From assembly GCF_913776855.1 (NCBI RefSeq), contig NZ_CAJYQD010000039.1, forward strand, positions 1 to 64,000: a stretch of DNA of 64,000 nucleotides, in the 5' to 3' direction. This DNA is from an uncultured Sphingomonas sp. Lineage in GTDB: Bacteria > Pseudomonadota > Alphaproteobacteria > Sphingomonadales > Sphingomonadaceae. Positions 35,665-43,801 of the stretch are shown in pieces. The first letter of the stretch is position 1. Every line of letters begins with the position of its first letter. The notes under the pieces are model-generated. The model searched no databases, had not been told where the DNA came from, and worked only from the letters and a program-made list of their open reading frames with translations. The position numbers were made by a program, and so were the translations under genes.

Positions 35665-36912
35665 TCATTCGGCGATCGATGCGGTCAGCCGCAGCCCCAG
35701 CACCACGGCGTTGCCGACCCTGGGGTTCAGGCCCGGCGCGATCACATACTGGACATGCGGCTGCACCCCCAGCCAGTCGGTCAGCGCCAGCCGGTGGTTC
35801 AGTTCGATCACCCCCTCCCCGCGCGGCGCGATGCCATATTCGGCGCGGACCAGCGCCCGCATCGCGCTGCTGCCGCCGGCATAGGCGATGGCGATCCCGG
35901 TATCGTCTTCCGGCCGACCGGGTATCCATCCGTGCCCAACCACGCCGATCGACGAAAATCCGCCGAACATGTTCACCCGGTCGTCGGCGGTGCCCAACCG
36001 GAAGAAGCCGCGCAGCCCCCGCGCACGGTCGCCGCTTAGCTGCGCCTCGCCACGGACGTACAGGCCCTGATTATGAGCCCGCCGAACGACGACCGCCGCG
36101 CTGCCCGCATCGAACCGGTCGTCGCTGCGCGCGGAATAATGCCATCCGCCCGCCAGCAGGCGCACGACCCCCAACTCGACATCGGCCTCCCCGATCAGCA
36201 GCGCCCCGTCGCGGCCGGCCAGTCCGACCCACATCCGGCGTGGATGGCCCGGATCGTTGGGCACGCCATCGGCGGCGGCGGCGCGCAGCGTCACCCGGTC
36301 GCCGAGCTTCACCTGCCCACGTACCGCCAGCCCCGTGCTGGGAAAGGTCGACGGACCGCCGGCGCCCGACGCGCCCAGTTCGGTCCCCATGCCGAACGCG
36401 CTGTTGACGAACAGCAACGACGTCTGCAGCGCGTCGAATTCGCTGTTCACATCGTACAGGCCGGTCTTTACCGACCAGCGATCATCGGCGCCGTGATGTT
36501 CGGCCCATGCCTCCAGCACCCGGAACAGCGGCACGCCCGCTTCGATGCTCGACACGATCTGTCCATCGCCGATCAGATCACCGCTGAAGCTCGCACCGTT
36601 GTTATAGAAGCCATGGACCAGGATGGTGGTGCGCGGCGCCACGCCCAGCGCGTCGAGGTCGGCCGTCGCGATCGCGCTGACATTGTTGATCCAGCGCGTG
36701 CCCCGCCGCTTGCCCCCCGACACTGACGACAGCAGATCGCCGGTATAGGCGAGTTGCAGGACCAGCGGGTCGCGCGCCTCCACCTCCGGCAGTTCGACAT
36801 TGCCCGGCGCGCGTTCGACACTGGGCGCGGCGACCTGCGCGCTGGCAGAGGCGGTGCCGACCACCGACAGCGCCAGTGCCGCCCTGACCGCCCTGCCCCA
36901 CTCCAGCCGCAT
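35665..36912 (-). CDS. OprB-family carbohydrate-selective porin
   Basis: This is an outer-membrane beta-barrel protein. The start is the ATG at 36912 (MRLEWGRAVRAALALSVVGTASASAQ), a clear signal peptide; the track ORF is 89 codons too long. The mature protein has LVLQLAYTGDLLSSVSGGKRRGTRWINN, VHGFYNNGASFS, YDVNSEFD and TGIAIAYAGG, and ends in a beta strand (VLGLRLTASIAE), as in OprB porins of sugar and sugar-acid uptake. It has 415 residues. It is divergent from the M20 amidohydrolase gene, with palindrome 2 in the shared 265-bp intergenic region. Confidence 0.85.
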   Translation of the reverse strand: MRLEWGRAVRAALALSVVGTASASAQVAAPSVERAPGNVELPEVEARDPLVLQLAYTGDLLSSVSGGKRRGTRWINNVSAIATADLDALGVAPRTTILVHGFYNNGASFSGDLIGDGQIVSSIEAGVPLFRVLEAWAEHHGADDRWSVKTGLYDVNSEFDALQTSLLFVNSAFGMGTELGASGAGGPSTFPSTGLAVRGQVKLGDRVTLRAAAADGVPNDPGHPRRMWVGLAGRDGALLIGEADVELGVVRLLAGGWHYSARSDDRFDAGSAAVVVRRAHNQGLYVRGEAQLSGDRARGLRGFFRLGTADDRVNMFGGFSSIGVVGHGWIPGRPEDDTGIAIAYAGGSSAMRALVRAEYGIAPRGEGVIELNHRLALTDWLGVQPHVQYVIAPGLNPRVGNAVVLGLRLTASIAE

Positions 36913-36972
36913 ATCCCCGTCCAACCCGCCTGCGCGACGCCACGTAGCCGCGGCGATCGATCCTGTTCCGAT

Positions 36973-36982
36973 GCAATATTGC
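36973..36982. promoter_or_regulatory. Short dyad GCAATATTGC near the oprB start
   Basis: This is a perfect 10-bp palindrome with an A/T core, 61 bp upstream of the oprB ATG. It may be a degenerate companion of palindrome 2. Confidence 0.35.
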
Positions 36983-37056
36983 GCGATGGGCGCAGCGATT
37001 TTCGCCGTAGGTTGCGGGCTTTCGCACGCTTCCTGCCGTTTGCGGCGCCATGACCG

Positions 37057-37071
37057 CGGCACAAGATGCCG
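37057..37071. promoter_or_regulatory. Palindrome 2 (Lrp-type operator candidate)
   Basis: CGGCA-CAAGA-TGCCG is a perfect 5-5-5 dyad in the divergent region between oprB (minus) and the amidohydrolase (plus), about 107 bp before the latter. Confidence 0.65.
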
Positions 37072-37177
37072 TCCAGCGCGCAGATCGGCCATCGACCTGT
37101 CGCCGGCGGCCCGGCCAGCGGGGTTGACCATGGCTTCGCACCGGGGACATGCTGCACCCCTTGCCGTGGGGATTGCC

Positions 37178-38344
37178 ATGTATCACCGTTTTGCCGACAT
37201 CATCGACGCCGTGACCGCGATCCGGCACGACATCCATGCCCATCCCGAACTGGCCTTTGCCGAACACCGCACCGCCGCGCTGGTCACCGAACAGCTGGCC
37301 GCTGCCGGGTTGCGGGTCACGACGGGGATTGGCGGGACCGGGGTCGTCGGCACGCTGACCCATGGCCGGCCGGGCGCGACGCTGGGCCTGCGCGCCGACA
37401 TGGACGCGCTGCCGTTTCAGGAACAGGGCGCGCCTGACTATGCCAGCACGACGCCCGGCGTGTTCCACGGTTGCGGCCATGACGGACATACCGCGATCCT
37501 GATCGGTGCCGCGCGGCATCTGGCGTCGCTGCCGCCGTTCGACGGCACGATCCACTTCATCTTCCAGCCGGCCGAAGAGGGGCAGGCCGGCGCGCGCGAG
37601 ATGATCCGCGACGGCCTGTTCGACCGCTTTCCGTGCGATTACGTCTTTGCCCTGCACAACTGGCCCGACCTGCCGGCGGGCGAGTTGCAGACCCGGCCCG
37701 GCCCGATCATGGCGGCGGCGGACAAGTTCGAGATCGCGATCCATGGCAAGGGCGGTCATGCCGCGCAGCCGCACACCACCCCCGACGCGGTACTTGCCGC
37801 CGCGCAGCTGGTGACACAGCTCAACACCATCGTCGCCCGCCGCGTGCCGCCGACCCGTTCCGCCGTGCTGTCGGTCACGCAGATCGCGGGCGGACAGACG
37901 CACAACGTCATCCCCGCCGACGTACGGCTGGTCGGTACCGTCCGCACCTTCGACCCGCAGGTACAGGATATCGTCGAGGCGGCGGTGCGATCGATGGCGG
38001 AGGGGATCGGCATCGCCACCGACACGCGGGTCGAGGTGACCTATACCCGCTATTACCCCGCAACGATCAACGACCCGCAAGCGGCGGCGATCGCGCTGGC
38101 GGCGGCGGCCGATGCCGGGTTGCCCCATGCGGAGGCACCCGACCCGGCGTTCACGTCCGAAGACTTCTCGTTCATGCTGCAGGCGTGTCCGGGGGCCTAT
38201 GTCTGGCTGGGGCAGGCGCGCGCGGGGGCGGAGAATGCGGCGCTGCATCACCCGCGCTACGACTTCAACGATGCGATCATCGGTCCGGGCATTGCATGGA
38301 TCACGGCGCTGGCCGGGCGTGTGGTCGGCGTACCCCAAGCATAA
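37178..38344 (+). CDS. M20 family amidohydrolase (hippurate hydrolase-like)
   Basis: This metal-dependent enzyme cleaves N-acyl amino acids or related amides. The start is MYHRFADIIDAVTAIRHDIHAHPELAF at 37178, with a CGTGGGG site; the track ORF is about 126 codons too long. Metal and catalytic motifs are GCGHDGHTAILIG, FQPAEEGQAGAREMI and HGKGGHAAQPHTTPDA, with LHHPRYDFND at the C-terminus. It has 388 residues and no signal peptide, so it acts in the cytoplasm. In this locus it could release the amine or amino acid that the oxidoreductases and aminotransferase consume. Confidence 0.93.
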   Translation: MYHRFADIIDAVTAIRHDIHAHPELAFAEHRTAALVTEQLAAAGLRVTTGIGGTGVVGTLTHGRPGATLGLRADMDALPFQEQGAPDYASTTPGVFHGCGHDGHTAILIGAARHLASLPPFDGTIHFIFQPAEEGQAGAREMIRDGLFDRFPCDYVFALHNWPDLPAGELQTRPGPIMAAADKFEIAIHGKGGHAAQPHTTPDAVLAAAQLVTQLNTIVARRVPPTRSAVLSVTQIAGGQTHNVIPADVRLVGTVRTFDPQVQDIVEAAVRSMAEGIGIATDTRVEVTYTRYYPATINDPQAAAIALAAAADAGLPHAEAPDPAFTSEDFSFMLQACPGAYVWLGQARAGAENAALHHPRYDFNDAIIGPGIAWITALAGRVVGVPQA

Positions 38345-38379
38345 TATGCCGCACCCCCTGCCGAGCCATGCCGCGCAAT

Positions 38380-38394
38380 CGGCAGGATATTGCT
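38380..38394. promoter_or_regulatory. Palindrome 3 (Lrp-type operator candidate, weaker)
   Basis: CGGCA-GGATA-TTGCT matches the left half and core of the locus palindrome; the right half is shifted by one. It lies 80 bp upstream of the HAD gene ATG. Confidence 0.5.
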
Positions 38395-38473
38395 TGGGCA
38401 CCGGGGAAACGACGACGCAGCACGCCATGCCGCCGGTATCGTCACGGCCATACCTCTAGTCAGGAGTGAGGAA

Positions 38474-39142
38474 ATGGCCGGTCTTCGTCCGAAATATATC
38501 AGCTTCGATTGCTATGGCACGCTCATCAACTTCGAAATGGCCCCGGTCGCGCGCACGCTCTATGCCGACCGGGTTGCGGCCGAAGCAATGGACCGCTTTA
38601 CCGCCGATTTCTCCGCCTATCGCCTTGATGAAGTGCTGGGCGCGTGGAAACCGTATCGCGACGTCGTGGAGGGCGCGCTGCGCCGGACCTGCGCGAAGAA
38701 CGGCGTCGAGTATCGCGACAGCGACACCGCCACGGTCTATGCCGCCGTTCCGACGTGGCGGCCCCATGCCGATGTCGTCGAACCGCTGAAGCGCGTCGCG
38801 GCCGAATATCCGCTGGTCATCCTGTCCAATTCGATGGTCGACCTGATCCCGCACAGCGTCGAGAAGCTGGAGGCGCCGTTCCACGCGGTCTACACCGCGG
38901 AGGAAGCACAGGCGTACAAGCCGCGGATGCAGGCGTTCGAATATATGCTCGACCAGCTGGGCTGCAATCCGGAGGACATGCTGCACGTGTCGTCCAGCTT
39001 CCGCTACGACCAGATGACGGCGTACGACATGGGCATAAAGATGAAGGCGTTCGTCGATCGCGGGCACGAGCCGGTGAACCCCTATTACGAAGTGAACGTG
39101 ATCCCGAGCATCGCCGGGCTGCCGGGACTGGTCGGCCTGTGA
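38474..39142 (+). CDS. Haloacid dehalogenase type II family hydrolase
   Basis: This is an L-2-haloacid dehalogenase-like HAD enzyme. The start is MAGLRPKYISFDCYGTLINFE at 38474 after a CAGGAG site. The nucleophile motif is FDCYGTLI (Asp near residue 13), with ILSNSM near residue 117, AYKPRMQAFEYML (motif III Lys) and HVSSSFRYD. It has 222 residues, the normal size. Many family members are not dehalogenases. It overlaps the following bicupin gene by 4 nt (GTGA), so the two are translationally coupled and probably act on one substrate. Confidence 0.88.
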   Translation: MAGLRPKYISFDCYGTLINFEMAPVARTLYADRVAAEAMDRFTADFSAYRLDEVLGAWKPYRDVVEGALRRTCAKNGVEYRDSDTATVYAAVPTWRPHADVVEPLKRVAAEYPLVILSNSMVDLIPHSVEKLEAPFHAVYTAEEAQAYKPRMQAFEYMLDQLGCNPEDMLHVSSSFRYDQMTAYDMGIKMKAFVDRGHEPVNPYYEVNVIPSIAGLPGLVGL

Positions 39143-39870
39143 GCGTCGTTGCCGAGGCGCGCGCGGCGGTGCTGCCGCAAGACTGTATCGACCTGCGCGC
39201 GTTCGTCGCCGATGCCGAAGCCGGCGTGGTAGCGAGCGAAACCGGCGATGCGTGGGTTTCCACGCGCCGCATGGCGACGCCGCCGGGCGGACCGGTGTCG
39301 ATCGGCGCGCTGGCCCTGTCGGGTGAGGGCCATGTCGACGCGCTGCCGGGGGACGAGTTCGTCTTCGTCGTCGACGGCACGCTGACCATCGGCGACCTGA
39401 CGCTGGGCCGCGACGAGAGCGCGATGCTGCCCGGCGGGATCGGTTTCGACTGGCGGGCGGCGGCGGGGACGCAGGTCGTCGTCATGCGCTGCACCGGGGG
39501 GACGCCGGGGGCATCGGCGCCGGTCGCGATCGACCTGTCGCCGACGCGTGTGCCGTCGAACCCACCGGCCGCCGAGCTGCTGCTGTCGGACGCGCCGCAA
39601 TGCCACAACCACACCGATTACAAGTCGGCGAGCGGGGAGTTTTCCGCCGGCACCTGGGCATCGACGCCCTATCACCGGCGCAACAACCTGTACCCGCATT
39701 GCGAGCTTATGCACCTGATGGAAGGGTCGGTGACGTTCGAGGATGCGGCCGGCACCGCCCACCGGTTCGAGGCAGGCGACCTGTTCGTCGTGCTGCGCGG
39801 CGCACGGTGTTCGTGGCTGTCGGAAGAGGATGTGGTGAAGGTCTGGGCGATCTATCGCCCCGTCGAATAG
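39139..39870 (+). CDS. Bicupin domain protein
   Basis: This is a two-cupin protein of 243 residues. The GTG start overlaps the HAD stop (GTGA); the track ORF is a frame extension through the HAD gene. The first cupin is around VDALPGDEFVFVVDGTLTIGD (residues 55-85) and lacks an obvious His set. The second is around YPHCELMHLMEGSVTFED and HRFEAGDLFVVLRGARCSW (residues 190-230). Such proteins can be regulatory, ligand-binding or catalytic; function is not readable. A long perfect hairpin terminates it. Confidence 0.85.
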   Translation: MSVVAEARAAVLPQDCIDLRAFVADAEAGVVASETGDAWVSTRRMATPPGGPVSIGALALSGEGHVDALPGDEFVFVVDGTLTIGDLTLGRDESAMLPGGIGFDWRAAAGTQVVVMRCTGGTPGASAPVAIDLSPTRVPSNPPAAELLLSDAPQCHNHTDYKSASGEFSAGTWASTPYHRRNNLYPHCELMHLMEGSVTFEDAAGTAHRFEAGDLFVVLRGARCSWLSEEDVVKVWAIYRPVE

Positions 39871-39873
39871 CCG

Positions 39874-39929
39874 CGTGAAAAGGGCCGCCCGGCCGGGGGA
39901 ATTTCCCCGGCCGGGCGGCCCTTTTCACG
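39874..39929. terminator. Bidirectional terminator with 25-bp perfect stem
   Basis: The inverted repeat has 25 bp without mismatch and a 6-nt loop (GAATTT). It starts 4 nt after the bicupin stop and ends 7 nt before the convergent DUF1624 gene end. Outer arms GTGAAAAGG and CCTTTTCAC provide U-runs in both directions. Confidence 0.9.
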
Positions 39930-39935
39930 TCCGGC

Positions 39936-41135
39936 TTACAGATATTTGAGCCACCAGATATCCTTGCGCCGCTGCTTCAGCCCGGCGAACCAGCGCGTCG
40001 GGAAGAACAGCACTACCAGCAGCCCGGCATACCACGCCCAGATCCAGCCGAGATTGCCGAGCGCGAAGACCGTGCCATGCGTCGGGCCCCAGATGGCGAA
40101 GGCGATCAGGTACAGCACGCGCAGCACATAGAGGTGGAGCAGATAGTAGAACATCGGTGCCCCGCCGAACGTCGCCAGCGGCGGGATCAGCCGCGACGAC
40201 TGAAACCGTTCGAAGACTGCGAGCAGCAGCGCGCCGATCCCGACCGTCGGCATCAGGAACAACAGCGACGCCGGATATTTGGTGAGCGCGAGGAAGCTGA
40301 TCGTCGTGCGCAGCGGCGTGCCGGCATCGTACCACGGCCGGTCGCCATAGACGTTCGTCCAGCGCAGGACGACGAACCCGACGATCAGCCCGACGCCCAG
40401 CAGCACCAGCCGCCGCTGCCGCACCGCCGGATCGGTGCCTTTCGCAAACCACGGGCCGATGCCATAGCCGAGCAGGATCAGCCCGATCCATGGCAGGACC
40501 GGATAGGTCGTCTTCCACGTGATGCCGAGGAATTCGAACGCGGCGCGCTGGTGCAGCATCGCCCACGGCACGAAGAAGCGGTCGCCGGGCGCCAGCACGA
40601 TCCCGTCGAGCAGATTGTGCCCGCACACGATTGCCAGCCCCAGCGCGACGATCACCGTGCGCGAGAAATGCACCGCCCCCGCCAGGCAGATCATGCTGAC
40701 GCCGATCGCCCAGATCACCTGCAACCACAAGGTCTGCGGCGGGAACTTCGCCGACCATGCGAACGACACGAAGCTGATTTCGAGGAACAGCAGGAACGCA
40801 CCCCGCCGCAACAGGAAGTCGGAGACTTCCGCCCGCGAATGCTTCTGGCCATAGAGATACGCCGACAGCCCGGTCAGCGCGACGAACACTGGCGCGCAGA
40901 TCGTGCTGAGCAACCGGGTGAAGAACAGCGCCGGCATCACCGTGCGCGCATCGACCGGATCGCCGACCTGCAAGTGCAGGAAGAACGTCTCGCGCACATG
41001 GTCGAGCAGCATGATGACCATCACGAAGCCGCGCAACGCGTCGATCGACTGCAACCGCGTCGTCGCCACCGCGCGCGGAATCGCCGCCGGTCCGCCGCGC
41101 GCTCGCGCATCGCCGTCAAAGGCCGCCGTCGCCAT
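39936..41135 (-). CDS. DUF1624 / heparan-alpha-glucosaminide N-acetyltransferase-type membrane protein
   Basis: This is an integral membrane protein of 399 residues with about 10-11 helices. The family hallmark RLQSIDALRGFVMVIMLLDHVRETFF is near residue 27, followed by TGLSAYLYGQK, the region of acyltransferases in the YeiB/HGSNAT group. Members transfer acyl groups across membranes; the acceptor here is unknown. It is convergent with the bicupin gene and divergent from the GNAT gene. No clear palindrome of the locus type precedes it, so it may not belong to the regulon. Confidence 0.85.
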   Translation of the reverse strand: MATAAFDGDARARGGPAAIPRAVATTRLQSIDALRGFVMVIMLLDHVRETFFLHLQVGDPVDARTVMPALFFTRLLSTICAPVFVALTGLSAYLYGQKHSRAEVSDFLLRRGAFLLFLEISFVSFAWSAKFPPQTLWLQVIWAIGVSMICLAGAVHFSRTVIVALGLAIVCGHNLLDGIVLAPGDRFFVPWAMLHQRAAFEFLGITWKTTYPVLPWIGLILLGYGIGPWFAKGTDPAVRQRRLVLLGVGLIVGFVVLRWTNVYGDRPWYDAGTPLRTTISFLALTKYPASLLFLMPTVGIGALLLAVFERFQSSRLIPPLATFGGAPMFYYLLHLYVLRVLYLIAFAIWGPTHGTVFALGNLGWIWAWYAGLLVVLFFPTRWFAGLKQRRKDIWWLKYL

Positions 41136-41461
41136 AATCGCCTCCCATCGCCACCAGTCCCGATACTGCCATAGTCCGCCCGTCGCGTAACACTATATCA
41201 CTGTTTTTCGGGTGTCGCGCGGTCGAAGCGGTCGTAGCGGCGGTGCTTTACCGTCGATCCTGCCGTGCCCCGGCGCGCGGTGGATCGGCGGCGGCGGCGC
41301 GTGCAGCAGATTATTGCGAAACCGGCGCAAGATCGAACGCTTCCCCTGCCAATTGGTGCGATACATCGTGCCGCTGCCCCGCATCGGGCGGTAATCCTGC
41401 ACCATGACGCCGGCGGTCCGCCAGCCGGCGCACCGATGCACTGGCTGGAAAGGATGGCATA
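41136..41461. other. 326-bp divergent intergenic region, DUF1624 to GNAT
   Basis: No convincing gene is present. Small ORFs on both strands lack Shine-Dalgarno sites and family features. Two weak relatives of the locus palindrome occur: CAGCA-GATTAT-TGCGA at 41304-41319 and a reversed GGATT-type half at 41389-41402. Promoters for both flanking genes should be here. Confidence 0.5.
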
Positions 41462-42322
41462 GTGGCGACAGCGCCGGAGATACGCCTCGACCTGCGACCG
41501 ATGACGGCGGACGACCTGCCCGCCGCGCAAGCGCTGTCAAAGGGTGAACGCTGGCCGCACCGGGTCGAGGACTGGCAGATGATGCTGTCGGTCGGTGAGG
41601 GTGCGGTGGTCGAGGCGGACGGCGCGATCGTCGGCACGATCATGTGGTTCCCGACCGGTAACGACACCGCGACGATCGGCATGGTCATCGTATCCCCCGA
41701 CCAGCGCGGCCGGGGGATCGGCCGGATGCTGATGGACCACGCGATCGAGGCGGTCGATTGCGGGCGGCTGCTGCTGAACGGAACGGCGGTCGCGGTACCG
41801 ATGTACCGCACGCTGGGGTTCGAAGAGGTCGGCCGCATCGCCCAGCATCAGGGCACGTCGTTCCAGATACCGCTGGCAGCGCCCGAACCGGGCGAGCGAC
41901 TGCGCCCGATCGGCGACAGCGACTATGTCCGCATCCAGGCGATGGTGGAGGACGGTACCGGCCTGCCGCGCAAGGCGACGATGAACGCCGTGCTGGACGC
42001 GGCGCAGGTCGTGGTCCTCGACCGCGACGGCGATCTGGTCGGGGTCGCGTGCTTCCGGCGGTTCGGACGGGGCTATTCGATCGGGCCGGTCATCGCGCCC
42101 TCGCTACGGGAGGCGAAGTTGCTGATTTCGCACTGGTTGGGTTCGCGCGCGGGCGATTTCACCCGCATCGACGTGCTGGCCGATAGCGGCCTGTCGCCAT
42201 GGCTGGACGAGTTGGGGCTGTTGCAGGTCGACGGTGTGGTGACGATGCGGCGCGGCGATCCCCTGCCCCGGCCGGTCGGCGTCGCCCGGCCCTTCGCCAT
42301 TCTCAGCCAGGCGCTCGGCTGA
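41462..42322 (+). CDS. GNAT family N-acetyltransferase (two-domain)
   Basis: The 286-residue protein starts with GTG. The N-terminal GNAT domain has the acetyl-CoA motif PDQRGRGIGRMLMDHAIE near residue 85 and GTAVAVPMYRTLGFEEVG. The C-terminal half (RIQAMVEDGTGLPRKATMNAVL...GYSIGPVIAPSLREAKLLI) resembles the second, degenerate GNAT-like domain of YitI-like proteins. It overlaps the succinate-semialdehyde dehydrogenase-like gene by one base (TGATG), so it is the first gene of a catabolic operon. The acceptor is unknown. Confidence 0.87.
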   Translation: MATAPEIRLDLRPMTADDLPAAQALSKGERWPHRVEDWQMMLSVGEGAVVEADGAIVGTIMWFPTGNDTATIGMVIVSPDQRGRGIGRMLMDHAIEAVDCGRLLLNGTAVAVPMYRTLGFEEVGRIAQHQGTSFQIPLAAPEPGERLRPIGDSDYVRIQAMVEDGTGLPRKATMNAVLDAAQVVVLDRDGDLVGVACFRRFGRGYSIGPVIAPSLREAKLLISHWLGSRAGDFTRIDVLADSGLSPWLDELGLLQVDGVVTMRRGDPLPRPVGVARPFAILSQALG

Positions 42323-43782
42323 TGGGCGCGATCACCGAAACGCCGCTGTTCGTCGACGCGATGCTGGTCGACGGCGCGTGGGTCGCCGCCGATAGCGGTG
42401 CGACGATCGAGGTCACCGATCCCGCGACCGGCGAGACCATCGGTACCGTGCCCGATGCCGGGACGACCGACACCGAACGCGCCATCGCGGCGGCCGACCG
42501 CGCGCTGCCGGCGTGGAAGGCGCGGACCGCGGGCGATCGCGCTGCGATCCTCGAACGCTGGTACGCGCTGATCCTCGACAACATCGATGACCTCGCGCGG
42601 ATAATGACGACCGAGCAGGGCAAGCCGCTGGCCGAGGCCGCCGGCGAAATCCGATACGCCGCAAGCTTCGTGAAATGGTTCGCCGAGGAAGGCCGCCGGA
42701 TACGCGGCCACGACATTCCGTCGCCGTCGCCCGACCGCCGCATCCTGGCGCTGCGCGAACCGGTCGGTGTGTGCGCGGCGATCACGCCGTGGAATTTCCC
42801 GGCGGCGATGATTACCCGCAAATGCGCGCCCGCGCTGGCGGCGGGGTGTACCGTCGTGGTCAAGCCATCCGACCTGACCCCCTATACCGCGCTGGCGCTG
42901 TGCAAGCTGGCAGTCGATGCGGGTATCCCGGCGGGCGTCATCAATATCGTGACGGGTATGCCGCAGGCGATCGGCGCCGCGCTGACCAGCAGTCCGATCG
43001 TGCGCAAGCTGTCCTTCACCGGATCGACGCGGGTCGGATCGCTGCTGATGCAGCAGTCGGCGGATACGCTGAAGCGGTTGAGCCTCGAACTGGGCGGCAA
43101 CGCGCCGTTCATCGTGTTCGACGATGCCGACATCGACATGGCGGTGGCGGGCGCCATCGCCAGCAAGTTCCGCAACGCCGGGCAGACCTGCGTCTGCGCC
43201 AATCGCATCTTCGTGCAGGACGGCATCCATGACGCCTTCGTCGCGAAGCTGGGCGACGCGGTGCGGGCGATGAAGGTTGGCGACGGGCGCGATGCGGCGA
43301 CGACGATCGGCCCGCTCATCAACGCGGCAGCGACCGAGAAGGTCGCGGCACACCTCGACGACGCCTTAGCGCGGGGCGCGGTCACCGCGGCACAGGGGCA
43401 GGCGTTCGGCGATCCCGCGCGATTCTCGACGCCCGTCCTGCTGACCGGGGCGCAGGCGACCATGCGGCTGGCGACCGAAGAGACGTTCGGCCCGCTCGCC
43501 CCCGTTTTCCGCTTCACCCATGAGGCGGAGGCGATCGAACAGGCCAATGCGACCCCGTTCGGCCTGGCCAGCTATTTCTACACCGACGACCTGCACCGAG
43601 CGTGGCGCGTGGCGGAGGCGCTGGAATTCGGCATGGTCGGGTTGAACACCGGCCTGCTCGCGATGGAAATGGCGCCGTTCGGCGGGGTGAAGGCGTCGGG
43701 CCTCGGCCGTGAAGGCGGCGTCGAGGGGATCGACGAATATCTGGAAACCAAGGCGTTCCATTGGGGCGGCCTGAAGCTGTAG
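42322..43782 (+). CDS. NAD-dependent succinate-semialdehyde dehydrogenase-type ALDH
   Basis: This is a GabD-like aldehyde dehydrogenase, 486 residues from the ATG at 42322 (MGAITETPLFVDAMLVDGAW). Motifs are TPWNFPAAMITRKCAPALAAGCT, SLELGGNAPFIVFDDADID near residue 254 and NAGQTCVCANRIFV near residue 289, with the adjacent Cys pair characteristic of many GabD enzymes. It also has EETFGPLAPVF and the C-terminal GGVKASGLGREGGVEGIDEYLETK. It would turn a semialdehyde (such as succinate semialdehyde) into a dicarboxylic acid. It is followed at 19 nt by the tartrate/D-malate dehydrogenase gene. Confidence 0.92.
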   Translation: MGAITETPLFVDAMLVDGAWVAADSGATIEVTDPATGETIGTVPDAGTTDTERAIAAADRALPAWKARTAGDRAAILERWYALILDNIDDLARIMTTEQGKPLAEAAGEIRYAASFVKWFAEEGRRIRGHDIPSPSPDRRILALREPVGVCAAITPWNFPAAMITRKCAPALAAGCTVVVKPSDLTPYTALALCKLAVDAGIPAGVINIVTGMPQAIGAALTSSPIVRKLSFTGSTRVGSLLMQQSADTLKRLSLELGGNAPFIVFDDADIDMAVAGAIASKFRNAGQTCVCANRIFVQDGIHDAFVAKLGDAVRAMKVGDGRDAATTIGPLINAAATEKVAAHLDDALARGAVTAAQGQAFGDPARFSTPVLLTGAQATMRLATEETFGPLAPVFRFTHEAEAIEQANATPFGLASYFYTDDLHRAWRVAEALEFGMVGLNTGLLAMEMAPFGGVKASGLGREGGVEGIDEYLETKAFHWGGLKL

Positions 43783-43801
43783 CGAAGGACGGAAGAGACA
43801 G

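Noticed and set aside
36602-38428. 608-codon minus-strand ORF opposite the M20 amidohydrolase
   Set aside because: Shadow frame; the plus-strand amidohydrolase and the minus-strand oprB have clear family motifs.
41193-41540. Two overlapping minus-strand ORFs (115 and 110 aa) between DUF1624 and GNAT
   Set aside because: No Shine-Dalgarno, they overlap the GNAT start, composition is shadow-like and no family is recognised.
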